Source of the DNA: Mesorhizobium tianshanense
GTDB taxonomy: Bacteria; Pseudomonadota; Alphaproteobacteria; Rhizobiales; Rhizobiaceae
Assembly: GCF_007830515.1 (NCBI RefSeq)
Contig: NZ_VLKT01000064.1
Coordinates: 1-36,221 of the forward strand
DNA: 36,221 nucleotides
Direction: 5' to 3'
This document shows, one piece after another, positions 24,034 to 33,183 of the stretch (its first letter is position 1; each line of letters starts with the position of its first letter). A model generated the notes under the pieces. The model ran no database searches and had not been told where the DNA came from. It saw only the letters and a list, made by a program, of their open reading frames with translations. A program made the translations under genes and the position numbers.

Positions 24034-25623
24034 TCAATTCTCCGTCTTAGGCAAGAGATAGCCGGTGGTCGAATGGTCGGGCACGAGATAGCGGGCGGCG
24101 ACGGCCTTCACCTGATTGGCGGTGACCTTGCGGATGCGGTCTGGCCATTCCTCGACATCTTTTACGCTGCCGTCGGTGGCAAGCGTAGCGCCATACATGA
24201 GGGCCATGTGGGCCGGGTTGTCGCGGGCGAGGATCACCGAGCGGACCTTGCGGTCCTTGGCCTCGTCCAGCTCGTCATCGGTCACACCGTCGTTGACGAT
24301 GCGGGCGATCTCCGCGTCGACAGCCGCTTCCAGATCGGCGAGCTTGGCATCGCCGCGCGGCGAGCCGTAGATGGTGAAGCTGGTGGCATCGAGCATGGTG
24401 CCCCCGAAATTGGCGCCGGCCTCGGCGGCAATGCCTTGCTTCACCAACAGCTGCTGGTAGAGCCGGCTGCGGTTGTTGCCGCCGAGGATTTCGGCCAGGA
24501 GGTCGAGCGCTTCGGCCTCGCCAGGTTCGGCCGTATGATAGGACGGCACCACCCATTGCGTGGAAAAGCGGGGCACCGAAACGCGCGCGTCGGCCAGCGT
24601 CACCGTGCGCTTGGTGTTCTGCTCCGGCTCGACCGGGCGGATGCGGGCTAAACCAGGACCCGCCACAACCTTTCCATACGTCTTCTCGGCCAGCGCCTTT
24701 ACCGTCTCCGGCTCGACGTCGCCGGCCACCACCAGAACGGCGTTGTTAGGCCTATAATACAGGTCGTAGAAAGCGAAGGCGTCGGTCCAGTTCAGCTTCT
24801 CCAACTCCTGCATCCAGCCAATGACCGGTATGCGGTAGGGCCGGTTCAGCCAGAGCGTGGCGTTGACCTCCTCGTCCAGCACCGCCTTCGGGTCGGTCTC
24901 GGTACGCCAACGCCGCTCCTCCAGGATCACGTCGCGCTCGGTCTTGATATCATCGTCGGTGAAGGTGAGGTTGAACATGCGATCGGCCTCGAAGCTCATC
25001 ATCTGCTCCAACGCCGAAGGCGCCACCGTCTCCCAGAAGGCGGTGTAGTCGTAATCGGTGAAGGCATTATGCGAGCCGCCGATCTCGGCCACGGCGCGGT
25101 CGAACTCGCCGGCGGCATGGTTGATCGTCGCCGCCTTGAACATCAGATGCTCGACGAAATGGGCAATGCCAGATTGGCCCGGCGGCTCATCGGCGCTGCC
25201 CACATTGTACCACACCATATGGCTGACGATCGGCGCACGGTGATCGGGGATGACGACCACCTCCATGCCGTTGTCGAGCAGGAAATCCGTCACCTTGCCG
25301 TCATCGTTGGCGGCCAGAACCGGAGCGGTCGTCGCGAGGACCAACGCGGTCGCATTGAATGCCCTGCGCAGCCAGTGAGACCGAGGTTCGATCGACGGCT
25401 CCCGTTGTGGTGGCGGGTCGACAGGCAAGGTTTGAGGCAAAGTGATTTGTTCCTCATTTTGAAGGCGCTGCGTCCGCGTCTCTCCTTTTGGTGGTTGAAG
25501 GTGGATCGGTGGGCAGCGCTGAGCCAGATGAGCAACCGTCTTCATCTTGCCAGGCTTTGCTCGAGCGTCATCTTCGGATGGGTCTGGGAGGCCCGCGGCT
25601 GTATTTTTTGGTGAGGTGATCAT
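24034..25623 (-). CDS. Zinc metallopeptidase, M16 (pitrilysin) family, catalytic subunit
   Basis: The 529 residues have the inverted zinc motif HFVEH at 155-159 (GIAHFVEHLMF) and the distal glutamate region TERDVILEERRWR. The second half contains NRSRLYQQLLVKQGIAAEAG. It should cleave peptides or misfolded/secreted proteins in the periplasm, paired with the inactive homologue encoded next. The start is ATG 25623 with AAGGAGAACTC directly upstream, which is strong. However, the hydrophobic signal-like segment RRAFNATALVLATTAPVLAA begins only around residue 86, after an 85-residue Pro/charged-rich extension. That is odd for an exported protein; a later in-frame start would give a normal signal peptide. 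Otherwise complete. Confidence 0.9.
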   Translation of the reverse strand: MITSPKNTAAGLPDPSEDDARAKPGKMKTVAHLAQRCPPIHLQPPKGETRTQRLQNEEQITLPQTLPVDPPPQREPSIEPRSHWLRRAFNATALVLATTAPVLAANDDGKVTDFLLDNGMEVVVIPDHRAPIVSHMVWYNVGSADEPPGQSGIAHFVEHLMFKAATINHAAGEFDRAVAEIGGSHNAFTDYDYTAFWETVAPSALEQMMSFEADRMFNLTFTDDDIKTERDVILEERRWRTETDPKAVLDEEVNATLWLNRPYRIPVIGWMQELEKLNWTDAFAFYDLYYRPNNAVLVVAGDVEPETVKALAEKTYGKVVAGPGLARIRPVEPEQNTKRTVTLADARVSVPRFSTQWVVPSYHTAEPGEAEALDLLAEILGGNNRSRLYQQLLVKQGIAAEAGANFGGTMLDATSFTIYGSPRGDAKLADLEAAVDAEIARIVNDGVTDDELDEAKDRKVRSVILARDNPAHMALMYGATLATDGSVKDVEEWPDRIRKVTANQVKAVAARYLVPDHSTTGYLLPKTEN

Positions 25624-26676
25624 GAGTTCTCCTTGGTCAGTGACGCGTTTGCGGATGACCACGCATGTACCGTGCCAAATCAGAAAACCGTTGGAGGCAA
25701 TGTGAGAAATCGGGCTCTGCTATGTTGCGTATCCGACATTGTCGGACATCGGACCTCGCCGAACGCGAAGCGCTTGCGGCTTGGGACGATACCTTAAGAG
25801 ACGATCGAGCATGCTGCCGCGGAGGGAGACAGGATGCGCCTCGAATTCACTGCGGCACTGAGAGGGTTGGAATGGAGACGATGCTCGTCGCCGCAGGATG
25901 CTTTCCTCGATAGGCAGGCCAAGGTCGACGCTGAACGAGCAGTGTGTGCCCGGTAGGGAAGAGGAGGTGGCCGCCAGGCTATTCGCAGTTGAGGTGGCGG
26001 AGAGGCGAGGGGAGCTTGGCAGCCCGACCTCAAGGAGGCGCTCAACCGCACCTGGCTAGAGCGTGGCATCGCCGGGTCTGGCCTCGGCAAAGTGCTTGAT
26101 CCGTTGTCGGAGTTGTCCAAGCTTTCCGGATTGCGAGCAATGTGGGTACACCTCGCGACAAAATCGCGGGGCTGCCAGACGCTGGGCCGTGGACCCAAGC
26201 CGACAGAGAGCGCCTAGCCGTTTTGAAAAACCAACAAAACAAGGCAGCGCCTGGAGTTGCTCTTGGCGTGTTTCCCATCGGCGTGCCTTCTTCAATTTCC
26301 GGAGCGGACCACGAAACCGCAATCGCCATCCTCAGGACGCTGAGACATTGCGGCTAATTGATCATATATCGGCGGATGCGCGGACGAAGCGGCCTTGCGC
26401 GACGCCCTTTGCTGATCCCGCCCGCGGCTGAAGCTGGTCGAGATTTGGTAAAAGCCGATCGACGGCCGAACGGCGATTGGTGGGGCGGCATGAGCAGCGC
26501 GCTCAATATTACGCTTCACGTCCAAAATATAAATTCGCGACAGACTCACAGGCGATAGCCTCCGAACCTTTCGCCGAGACCGGGTTCGTATAGCACCGTC
26601 ACAGCCGCATTCATCTTGAATCGCAAGTTCACCTGTGGCCGTAAAGGGACGTTATCATCGCGAAAGGCCCCGATCT
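25624..26676. other. Region of about 1 kb without a recognised gene
   Basis: Several short frames exist on both strands (for example a 71-codon plus frame ending at 26357 with PWTQADRERLAVLKNQQNKA) but none matches a family I know and none has a good ribosome site. The base composition is similar to coding DNA, so this is probably decayed gene sequence. The promoter of the M16 pair should be at 25624-25750 on the minus strand; no clear hexamers were found. Confidence 0.4.
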
Positions 26677-28212
26677 TCAACTGCTGCCTCTTTGCTGGCT
26701 TGGTCTCGCATCGAGCTCTTTCAGAATAGAGTGTTGGATTTTGCCCAACGCCGTTCGCGGCAATTCTTTGGTGAAAATAAACTCGCGCGGGACTTTGAAA
26801 CGGGCGACCTGGGACTGCACATGGGCAGTCAGTGCTTCTGCTTCGATCCGAGCCCCCGCCCGCTTGATCACGTAGGCGACCGGCACTTCGTCCCAACGCG
26901 GATCCGGCCGGCCGACGACAGCGCATTCTGCGACATCGGGGTGCTCGTTAAGCACACGCTCGACTTCCGCCGGATAGATGTTTTCTCCGCCGGAAATGAT
27001 CAGGTTCTTTTTGCGATCACGGACCCAAAAATAACCGTCGGCATCGCGGTGACCGAGGTCGCCAGTGTGATACCAGCCGTCACGCAGCGCCTCTCGGGTC
27101 GCTTGCTGATCGCGCCAATATTCATGGAAGACGTTGGGGCCCCGCACCGCGATCTCGCCTGGGGCGCCTGGCGGCAACTCCTTGCCAGCGTCGTCGATGA
27201 TGATCGCTTCGCAGCATAGTCCCGGTAGGCCAGTCGACCCCTCGCGCGAAAAATCACCGCCGAGCCTCGTATAGATGGCGAGGGGACAAGTTTCCGTGGA
27301 GCCGTAGACCTGCAGTACCGGTACCCCTCGCGCGGTAACGCGCTCGATCAAATGTTGAGCTACAATTGTCGAGCCGGTCGAAACAGCCTTTAAGGACGAT
27401 AGATCGGTTGTCGACCATTCGGCGTGGTCTGCCAACGCTTGAATGGTCGTCGGTACCAATGCCGTAAGCGTTGGCCGATCGCGCTCGAAGGCAGCAAGTG
27501 TCGCGTCTGGTGCAAACCGGGAATGGATCGTGACCGTCGCACCATGATGCAATGCCGGAGTAGTCTGAATGTTGAGCCCGCCCACGTGAAAGAACGGCAA
27601 TACCGACAGCACATGATCCTCCGAAGTCAGGGCATGCATGTGCTGACTCATCACCCCATTCCAGAGCAATGCTTCTTGGCGTAGGACCGCGCCTTTCGGC
27701 CGTCCGGTAGTGCCAGAAGTGTAGATTATCATAAGCGGACAGCTCAAGTCGGCATGTGGGTTGCGGCCATCGCCAATGCCTTGGTCCAACAGGTTGCCCC
27801 ATGTACTCCCGCGAGGGGGAGCGAAGTCGAAACCGACGACGAAGATGTCGGGCAGCCTGTGTGCCAGAGGCGGCAGAAGTGCCGCAAAGGCCTGCTCAAC
27901 CACTACTACCTTTGCATCGGCGTTGGACAAGATGAAGAGCTGCTCAGCCACGGAGAGCCGCCAGTTCAAAGGCACCAAAATCGCGCCAATACGCGCACAG
28001 GCATAGAGGAGAACCAGATAATCAGGTCGGTTTAGGCTGAGGATAGCCACGCGGTCGCCTTTATTGACTCCGAGCCCGGTGTTCAGGGCGCGAGCGGTTT
28101 GCTCAATGCGTTGGCCTAAGGCGGCGTAGCTCAAGGTCTCGCCCTCGAACCGGATTGCGGGCTTGTCGGGAGCAAACGCCGCATTGCGGTCTATCAGCGT
28201 GCAGAGGTCCAT
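26677..28212 (-). CDS. Acyl-CoA ligase (AMP-forming)
   Basis: The 511 residues are an ANL-superfamily enzyme: P-loop YTSGTTGRPKG at 164-174, VYGSTET, GWYHTGDLGHRD, the hinge region DRKKNLIISGGENIYPAEVE and the C-terminal catalytic lysine in RTALGKIQ. It would activate a carboxylic acid with ATP to the acyl-adenylate and then the CoA thioester. The pattern fits medium/long-chain fatty-acid or related acyl substrates; the exact acid cannot be read from sequence. It is transcribed in the same direction as the biotin-dependent carboxylase genes upstream (329-base gap), so the CoA ester may feed the carboxylase. AAGGATGG precedes the ATG. Full length and intact. Confidence 0.9.
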   Translation of the reverse strand: MDLCTLIDRNAAFAPDKPAIRFEGETLSYAALGQRIEQTARALNTGLGVNKGDRVAILSLNRPDYLVLLYACARIGAILVPLNWRLSVAEQLFILSNADAKVVVVEQAFAALLPPLAHRLPDIFVVGFDFAPPRGSTWGNLLDQGIGDGRNPHADLSCPLMIIYTSGTTGRPKGAVLRQEALLWNGVMSQHMHALTSEDHVLSVLPFFHVGGLNIQTTPALHHGATVTIHSRFAPDATLAAFERDRPTLTALVPTTIQALADHAEWSTTDLSSLKAVSTGSTIVAQHLIERVTARGVPVLQVYGSTETCPLAIYTRLGGDFSREGSTGLPGLCCEAIIIDDAGKELPPGAPGEIAVRGPNVFHEYWRDQQATREALRDGWYHTGDLGHRDADGYFWVRDRKKNLIISGGENIYPAEVERVLNEHPDVAECAVVGRPDPRWDEVPVAYVIKRAGARIEAEALTAHVQSQVARFKVPREFIFTKELPRTALGKIQHSILKELDARPSQQRGSS

Positions 28213-28541
28213 CGTTAGCCATCCTTCTGTCCGGGCCCTTACAGAGCTTCTCTCCCGACGCGGACGATGCCACTCCGGGTCTCGATTACCTCGTCTGCCT
28301 TTAACGCGCAGTCCCGTCGCAATTACTCTCGCGGTTGGTGGAAAGGTTGAGGCATAGCAGGCGTTTCATATCATCGGCTATTCAGCCAAGACTGATCAGC
28401 GGTTACGTGTCATCACATATCGCCCCTTCCGCAAACGACCCTGCTCGACCGATTCGTCTGGGCGAGGTCACCGCCAGTGCGGTCCCGGTGTCCGCGAGCG
28501 GCCGCAATAGGCCTAATGTCCATTTTGACAGATCGGAAACA
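28213..28541. other. Gap between carboxylase and acyl-CoA ligase genes, no gene recognised
   Basis: About 330 bases with no convincing reading frame. It may contain the ligase promoter, but I find no good hexamer pair and no intrinsic terminator for the carboxylase operon. Confidence 0.4.
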
Positions 28542-30149
28542 CTACATTCTGAAGACGCCGTAACGCGGCGTTTCGATGGGAGCATTGAGCGAAGCACTCA
28601 CGGCCATTGCGAGCGCGTTTCTGGTATCGGCGGGATCAAGAATCCCGTCGTCCCAGATCTCAGAGGTTGCGTAGTATGCGCTCGACCGCTCTTTGTATTC
28701 TTCTGAAATCGACTCTCGAATCGCCTCCAACTCCTGCTCGGACAGGTGCCTACCGTCGACGGCCAGTTGCTTTGCCTTGATGTCCGTCAGGACTCGCGTC
28801 GCTTGATCGGTCCCTATGGCTGAAATCTGAGCCTGCGGCCAGGTGAACAGAAAACGCGGGTCGAAGGCTCGCCCTGCCATGGCGAATGCTCCTGCTCCGT
28901 GAGAATGGTTACAAACGATCGTGAATTTAGGCACCGACGCCCCAGACATGGCCATGATGAGCTTTGCGCCATTCTTCGTGATGCCACCTTGCTCATAGTC
29001 GCGACCGACCATGAAGCCGGTGATATTTTGCAGGAATAACAGAGGCGTCCGATTCATGTCGCACAATTGGATGAAGTGAGCGCCCTTCAGCGCACTGTCG
29101 CCGAACAGAACGCCATTGTTCGCAAGAACACCGATTTGATATCCATGAAGGCGCGCGAATCCGCACACCAGAGATCGGCCGTAGCGTGGCTGGTATTCGT
29201 GGAACCGGCTGCCATCGACCAAGCGGGCGATAATCTCGCGCATTTCAAAGTGCGCTCGAGGATCCTTTGGAATTATGCCGTACAATTCAGACGCAGGATA
29301 TGCAGGCGGTTCCGGAGCGACTCGATCGATCGGCGCTTTCTCGATACGGTTGAAACGGGCGACGATGTCGCGGGCGATGGCGATCGCGTGCATCTCTGAG
29401 TTCGCGAGATAGTCAGCCGTTCCCGATACGCTGGTATGCATGTCAGCGCCGCCGAGCTCTTCGACAGACACGTGCTGGCCGGTCGCAGCTTTCACGACCG
29501 ATGGGCCCCCGAGAAATATCGCTCCGCTTCCCTGCACGATAATGTTGTATTCGCTTAGCGCAGGGACGTAGGCCCCTCCCGCAATGCAATGGCCCATCAC
29601 GATGGCGACTTGCGGCACGCCCATCTTCGAGAGAATGGTTTGGTTGTGGAAGATTCTGCCCGCGTGGTGGCGATCGGCGAAGAACTCCGCCTGCAAAGGC
29701 AGGAATCCTCCACCACAGTCGCAAAGATGAACAACGGGCAGACGATTTTCGATTGCTATATCCAAAGACCGTACGATTTTCTTGACCGACAGCGGATACC
29801 ACGCGCCACCCTTCACGCTCGCGTCATCCGCGTGAACAATCACCTCGCGACCCGCTACAATACCGATGCCGACGACCTGCGCTGCGCTAGGCACCTCGCC
29901 GTCATAAGCCTTGTTCGCAGCCAGTGTCGAAATTTCGAGGAACGGAGTTTCTGGATCGAGCAATGCCTCGACCCGTTCACGAACAAAAAGCTTGTTCTGT
30001 CGCCGTAGGCGCTCACGGTCCCGCTCTGGACGGTTGAAGCGCACGGCATGCTGGCGCTCCTTTAATTCGGCTGCAAGCCGTCTGTTGTGGAGCTCATTGA
30101 GACGAAATTCTTGCGATTTGACGTCGACCAGAGAAGTGATCCGCTGCAT
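28542..30149 (-). CDS. Acyl-CoA carboxylase, carboxyltransferase (beta) subunit, MCC-like
   Basis: The 535 residues span the two crotonase-fold halves of a carboxyltransferase: the N half (RRQNKLFVRERVEALLDPETPFLEIS; GGGFLPLQ; MGHCIAGGAYVPALSEYNIIV; GPSVVKAATGQHVSVEELGGADMHTSVSG) and the C half (VLANNGVLFGDSALKGAHFIQLCD; LQNITGFMVGRDYEQGGITKNGAKLI; NHSHGAGAFAMAGRAFDPRFLFTWP). The ending IWDDGILDPADTRNALAMAVSASLNAPIETPRYGVFRM is characteristic of 3-methylcrotonyl-CoA and geranyl-CoA carboxylases rather than propionyl-CoA carboxylase. It moves CO2 from carboxybiotin to the acyl-CoA. The ATG is 1 base after the biotin-carrier stop (AGGGCATTGAG upstream), so it is translationally coupled. No acyl-CoA dehydrogenase or hydratase is adjacent, so the pathway is not defined. 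Confidence 0.9.
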   Translation of the reverse strand: MQRITSLVDVKSQEFRLNELHNRRLAAELKERQHAVRFNRPERDRERLRRQNKLFVRERVEALLDPETPFLEISTLAANKAYDGEVPSAAQVVGIGIVAGREVIVHADDASVKGGAWYPLSVKKIVRSLDIAIENRLPVVHLCDCGGGFLPLQAEFFADRHHAGRIFHNQTILSKMGVPQVAIVMGHCIAGGAYVPALSEYNIIVQGSGAIFLGGPSVVKAATGQHVSVEELGGADMHTSVSGTADYLANSEMHAIAIARDIVARFNRIEKAPIDRVAPEPPAYPASELYGIIPKDPRAHFEMREIIARLVDGSRFHEYQPRYGRSLVCGFARLHGYQIGVLANNGVLFGDSALKGAHFIQLCDMNRTPLLFLQNITGFMVGRDYEQGGITKNGAKLIMAMSGASVPKFTIVCNHSHGAGAFAMAGRAFDPRFLFTWPQAQISAIGTDQATRVLTDIKAKQLAVDGRHLSEQELEAIRESISEEYKERSSAYYATSEIWDDGILDPADTRNALAMAVSASLNAPIETPRYGVFRM

Positions 30150-30150
30150 C

Positions 30151-30654
30151 TCAATGCCCTTCCGCTGAGAGCGTAACCAGCACAGCGTCTTGCTCGAAGC
30201 TCTCGCCTTCTTTGAAGTGCACTCGGTCGACCACGCCGTTCTGTGAGGAGCGTATGACGGTTTCCAGCTTCATGCTCTCGACCACCATCAGCGCCGTGCC
30301 TGCGGCAATCACTTCACCAGGCAAAACACTTGTTGCAACGACGACGCCCGGCATCGGCGCGCGTGCGACGAGCTGACCTGCATGCTTTTGCGCGAGAGCA
30401 AGCGCAGACAATGGGTCTCGGTAGCGCAAAACGCTCGTCCTGCCCCGAATATGCAGGTGAATGGTGTCACCATCGATGGCGAACCTGACCGGCTCTCTTG
30501 CGCCGGCAATGATAAGGATGCCGCATCCATCGCCTTGATGGCAGAAATCGATCGGGGCGGTCACTTCGTCGCCCAAGTGAAGGCGATAGCCCTGCTTGCA
30601 GGGTGAAAGCCATAACTGATAATCTACGCCTTCCAGCTCTAAAACGTGGTTCAC
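30151..30654 (-). CDS. Biotin carboxyl carrier (BT plus biotinyl domain) subunit
   Basis: The 167 residues start at GTG 30654, with GGAG eight bases upstream, two bases after the stop of the biotin carboxylase gene. A longer frame to ATG 30702 overlaps the upstream gene and is less likely. The first 90 residues (LELEGVDYQLWLSPCKQGYRLHLG...) look like the linker/BT domain of methylcrotonyl-CoA carboxylase alpha chains. The last 80 form a biotinyl domain with the biotinylation site VVESMKLE (Lys129) and APMPGVVVA. It carries carboxybiotin between the two active sites. Together with the 491-residue carboxylase it totals about 658 residues, the length of the usual fused alpha chain, so the chain is split exactly at the domain border. 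Confidence 0.9.
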   Translation of the reverse strand: MNHVLELEGVDYQLWLSPCKQGYRLHLGDEVTAPIDFCHQGDGCGILIIAGAREPVRFAIDGDTIHLHIRGRTSVLRYRDPLSALALAQKHAGQLVARAPMPGVVVATSVLPGEVIAAGTALMVVESMKLETVIRSSQNGVVDRVHFKEGESFEQDAVLVTLSAEGH

Positions 30655-30655
30655 G

Positions 30656-32131
30656 TCAGTTTCTCCAACTGCCCAGGGACGCGTGAAGCTCAGGCACGGC
30701 ATCTGCCGAATCGCGGACTGGTCGCGTTAGGAGGGCGGCGGCTGCCAGGAACGCCGACAAGTCGGACGCAAATTCGCCAGCGGCAAGGTGCGGATTTTCG
30801 TCGAGATATCCAGTATGGACTTGCCCGCTTAGAAACTGCTCGTCCGCGAGGACGCGCGCGAGGAAACTCGCGTTTGTTTCGCAGCCGAGGAGCACCAGCT
30901 CCTGCATCGCGCGTTCGGCTTTGAGCGCAGCTTCAGTCCGCGTAGGCGAATGCACGATGACCTTTGCCAACATGGAATCGAAGGCTGTCGTAATCTGCTG
31001 ACCTTGCAAGATGCCACTGTCGATCCGTACGCCTGGACCGCCCGGATAGTCGAGCACCAATACCTTGCCGGTCGTAGGAGCAAAGCCGCGTGCGGGAGCT
31101 TCAGCATATACCCGGGCCTCGATTGCGTGTCCTGCCAAGACGATATCGGATTGTGAAAGTCTAAGTTCGTGGCCCCCCGTGACATAGACCTGCTCGGCAA
31201 CAAGATCGATGCCAGTGATCATTTCGGTGACGGGATGCTCCACTTGCAGGCGCGTATTCATCTCGAGGAAATAGAACCCGCTCCCGTCGAAGATGAATTC
31301 CACAGTCCCCGCATTTCGATAGTTGGCGGATCGAGCGATGTTGACGGCAGTTTCACAGATTTTCTCGCGCAACTCCAGGGAGAGCGCTGGCGAGGGCGCC
31401 TCCTCAATGACCTTCTGGAACCTGCGCTGCACCGAGCATTCCCGCTCGAACAAATGAATGACATTTCCGAAGGAGTCGCCAAGCACCTGCACTTCGATAT
31501 GCCGCGGCTTTTCGACATATCGTTCGACGTAAAGCCGAGCATCTCCGAAGTACCGCTGCGCCTCACTGCGTGCCTGCACAATGGCGTGTTCCAATGCATC
31601 GAGGTCGCGCACGATCCGCATGCCCTTGCCGCCGCCGCCGGCGGATGGTTTCACCAGCAAAGGCGCTCCAATGGACCGTGCGCGGGAAATGAACGTTGCT
31701 GGATCATCCTCTTCGATCGCCGAACGCGCGACGGGAAATCCATTCCGCTGAACGAACTTGCGGGCCCGGATCTTGTCGCCCATCAATTCGATATTCTCAG
31801 GAGTGGGCCCAATGAACACGATGCCGGCCTCCAACACCTTGCGAGCAAATTCCGCATTCTCCGACAGAAATCCATAGCCCGGGTGAATCGCCCCGGCGTT
31901 CACCTCGTGGGCGGCAGCAATGATTTGAGCGGTATCGAGATAGGCCGCGACCGGTGTGCGACCGCTTATGGGAATCGCCACGTCGGCCATTGACACGGCT
32001 GGCGTCCCCGCATCGAGATCGTGGTAGACAATTGCAGAGCGCAGCTCCAGCTCGCGCAGCGTCTTGATGATTCGTATGGCGATCTCGCCTCTATTGGCGA
32101 TCAGGACTGTATCAAAGGGTAATTTTCGCAT
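30656..32131 (-). CDS. Acyl-CoA carboxylase, biotin carboxylase subunit
   Basis: The 491 residues contain the ANRGEIAIRIIKTLRELE start of the biotin carboxylase domain, the YGFLSENAEFA block, the ATP-grasp loop KPSAGGGGKGMRIV, the ERECSVQRRFQKVIEEAPSP segment and the EMNTRLQVEHPVTEMITGIDLV catalytic region. It carboxylates biotin with ATP and bicarbonate. The protein stops shortly after the biotin carboxylase domain (ASLGSWRN); the biotin-carrying part is a separate gene beginning 1 base after the stop. AGGATA lies just before the ATG 32131, which is rather close. First gene of the operon. Together with the downstream carboxyltransferase it forms a methylcrotonyl-CoA-type carboxylase; the true substrate is open. 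Confidence 0.92.
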   Translation of the reverse strand: MRKLPFDTVLIANRGEIAIRIIKTLRELELRSAIVYHDLDAGTPAVSMADVAIPISGRTPVAAYLDTAQIIAAAHEVNAGAIHPGYGFLSENAEFARKVLEAGIVFIGPTPENIELMGDKIRARKFVQRNGFPVARSAIEEDDPATFISRARSIGAPLLVKPSAGGGGKGMRIVRDLDALEHAIVQARSEAQRYFGDARLYVERYVEKPRHIEVQVLGDSFGNVIHLFERECSVQRRFQKVIEEAPSPALSLELREKICETAVNIARSANYRNAGTVEFIFDGSGFYFLEMNTRLQVEHPVTEMITGIDLVAEQVYVTGGHELRLSQSDIVLAGHAIEARVYAEAPARGFAPTTGKVLVLDYPGGPGVRIDSGILQGQQITTAFDSMLAKVIVHSPTRTEAALKAERAMQELVLLGCETNASFLARVLADEQFLSGQVHTGYLDENPHLAAGEFASDLSAFLAAAALLTRPVRDSADAVPELHASLGSWRN

Positions 32132-32729
32132 TATCCTATTTTTTCAGGAACAGAGCTGGGGTCGTATTGTCGTTATTTGCAGTTTAGGTGGCGGCCTGCC
32201 TCAAGCTGTTGGGCCAATCATTCAAGCTAGATACTGCCATTCGAGAGCCGAAATCGCACGTTGTTTGCATAGCCATTTTTCGGCAGCGGAAACGGACTTC
32301 GCTCATTATAGCCTGGCGCAGCTAGGATCCGGCGCAGCCCCGATTGAAGGCAGAACATCTAACTGCTTCGCCATCTGCGAAAGTGCCGAAAGCACACTTT
32401 GCAGTTTGGGCAGTTTGGGTCAGAAATTTTTCTTCTCCGTTCAGTCGTCGGGACAAGCAGAAACCGTAACAATTTCCGCCGATCGGGTTCTTCGGTGCTG
32501 GGTGGTTAAGTGGGCGACAAAGAGGGGCCTTTTGCGTAGGCGCCACGCCGAGTGCGCTGTTTGAACGTTTCCTTTTCCGATCGGGGCGGCAATGCTGGAA
32601 AGGTGAGGAGTTGCAGCCGCCGCTGGCTGAGGAGGCGACGGAATTTTGCACGCGCATGCAGGCAGTTTTTGCGCGCTGGTTACCCGACGAACAGATCGAT
32701 GCTAACCGGGACCGGCTCTGAGCTCAAGG
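32132..32729. other. Region without a recognised gene, upstream of the carboxylase operon
   Basis: About 600 bases with short, unconvincing frames. Plus-strand residues such as TEFCTRMQAVFARWLPDEQ near 32630-32700 look like decayed coding sequence of unknown origin. The operon promoter is expected near 32140-32250 on the minus strand but I could not identify it. Confidence 0.35.
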
Positions 32730-32978
32730 CTATGATGCCAACAACAGCCTGACCCTGGTCAATTTCATGTGTGCCAACCGCCGCGCCGGATTGTGGAACA
32801 TCTGTTGGGTGCTTTCTATAACAAACACCAGGGTCATCAAATCAAGCAGGAAGTCGTCGATCGCTTGGGCGATTGTTTGTGACTTGTCGTCGAACTGATC
32901 CAGCAAAACGCGCGCCCTATCGGTCGCATCCGCACTGGCCGCATCGATTAACGCCTCGATCCTTTCGAAACAATCCAA
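32730..32978 (-). CDS. Small hypothetical protein (82 aa, TTG start)
   Basis: Starts at TTG 32978, preceded by AAGGAG with 7-8 base spacing, an unusually good ribosome site for a short frame. The sequence DCFERIEALIDAASADATDRARVLLDQFDDKSQTIAQAIDDFLLDLMTLVFVIEST is helical and acidic. I do not recognise a family and no domain is visible. It is isolated between the carboxylase operon and the cold-shock gene. Confidence 0.4.
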   Translation of the reverse strand: MDCFERIEALIDAASADATDRARVLLDQFDDKSQTIAQAIDDFLLDLMTLVFVIESTQQMFHNPARRLAHMKLTRVRLLLAS

Positions 32979-33099
32979 TTCCGAACTCCTTCAAACCCTC
33001 GCCAGGGTTATGCACTAAGGTGGCGACGTGAACCACCCGGCCGTTGACCAGTGGCGCGAGCCACCATCAGCAGATCGAGCCGGGCCCTGCAATTTTTCG

Positions 33100-33129
33100 T
33101 TGTTGCTTGCCTAAAGTCTCGGCTATGAA
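33100..33129 (+). promoter_or_regulatory. Possible promoter of the cold-shock gene
   Basis: TTGTTG (33100-33105) and TATGAA (33124-33129) at 18-base spacing, about 55 bases before the ATG at 33184. The resulting leader would be about 45-50 bases, shorter than the long leaders of strongly cold-induced csp messages. The match is moderate, so confidence is low. Confidence 0.3.
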
Positions 33130-33183
33130 TCGGACTGGCCTAATGGCCTGCCCACGTTGCAATTGTTATTAAGGAATACGCAT

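Noticed and set aside
22830..24050. 406-codon plus-strand frame
   Set aside because: Antisense shadow of the M16 gene, produced by high-GC codon bias; rich in Arg/Gly/Ala/Asp with no domain.
31169..31993. 274-codon plus-strand frame
   Set aside because: Antisense to the biotin carboxylase gene, whose motifs are unambiguous.
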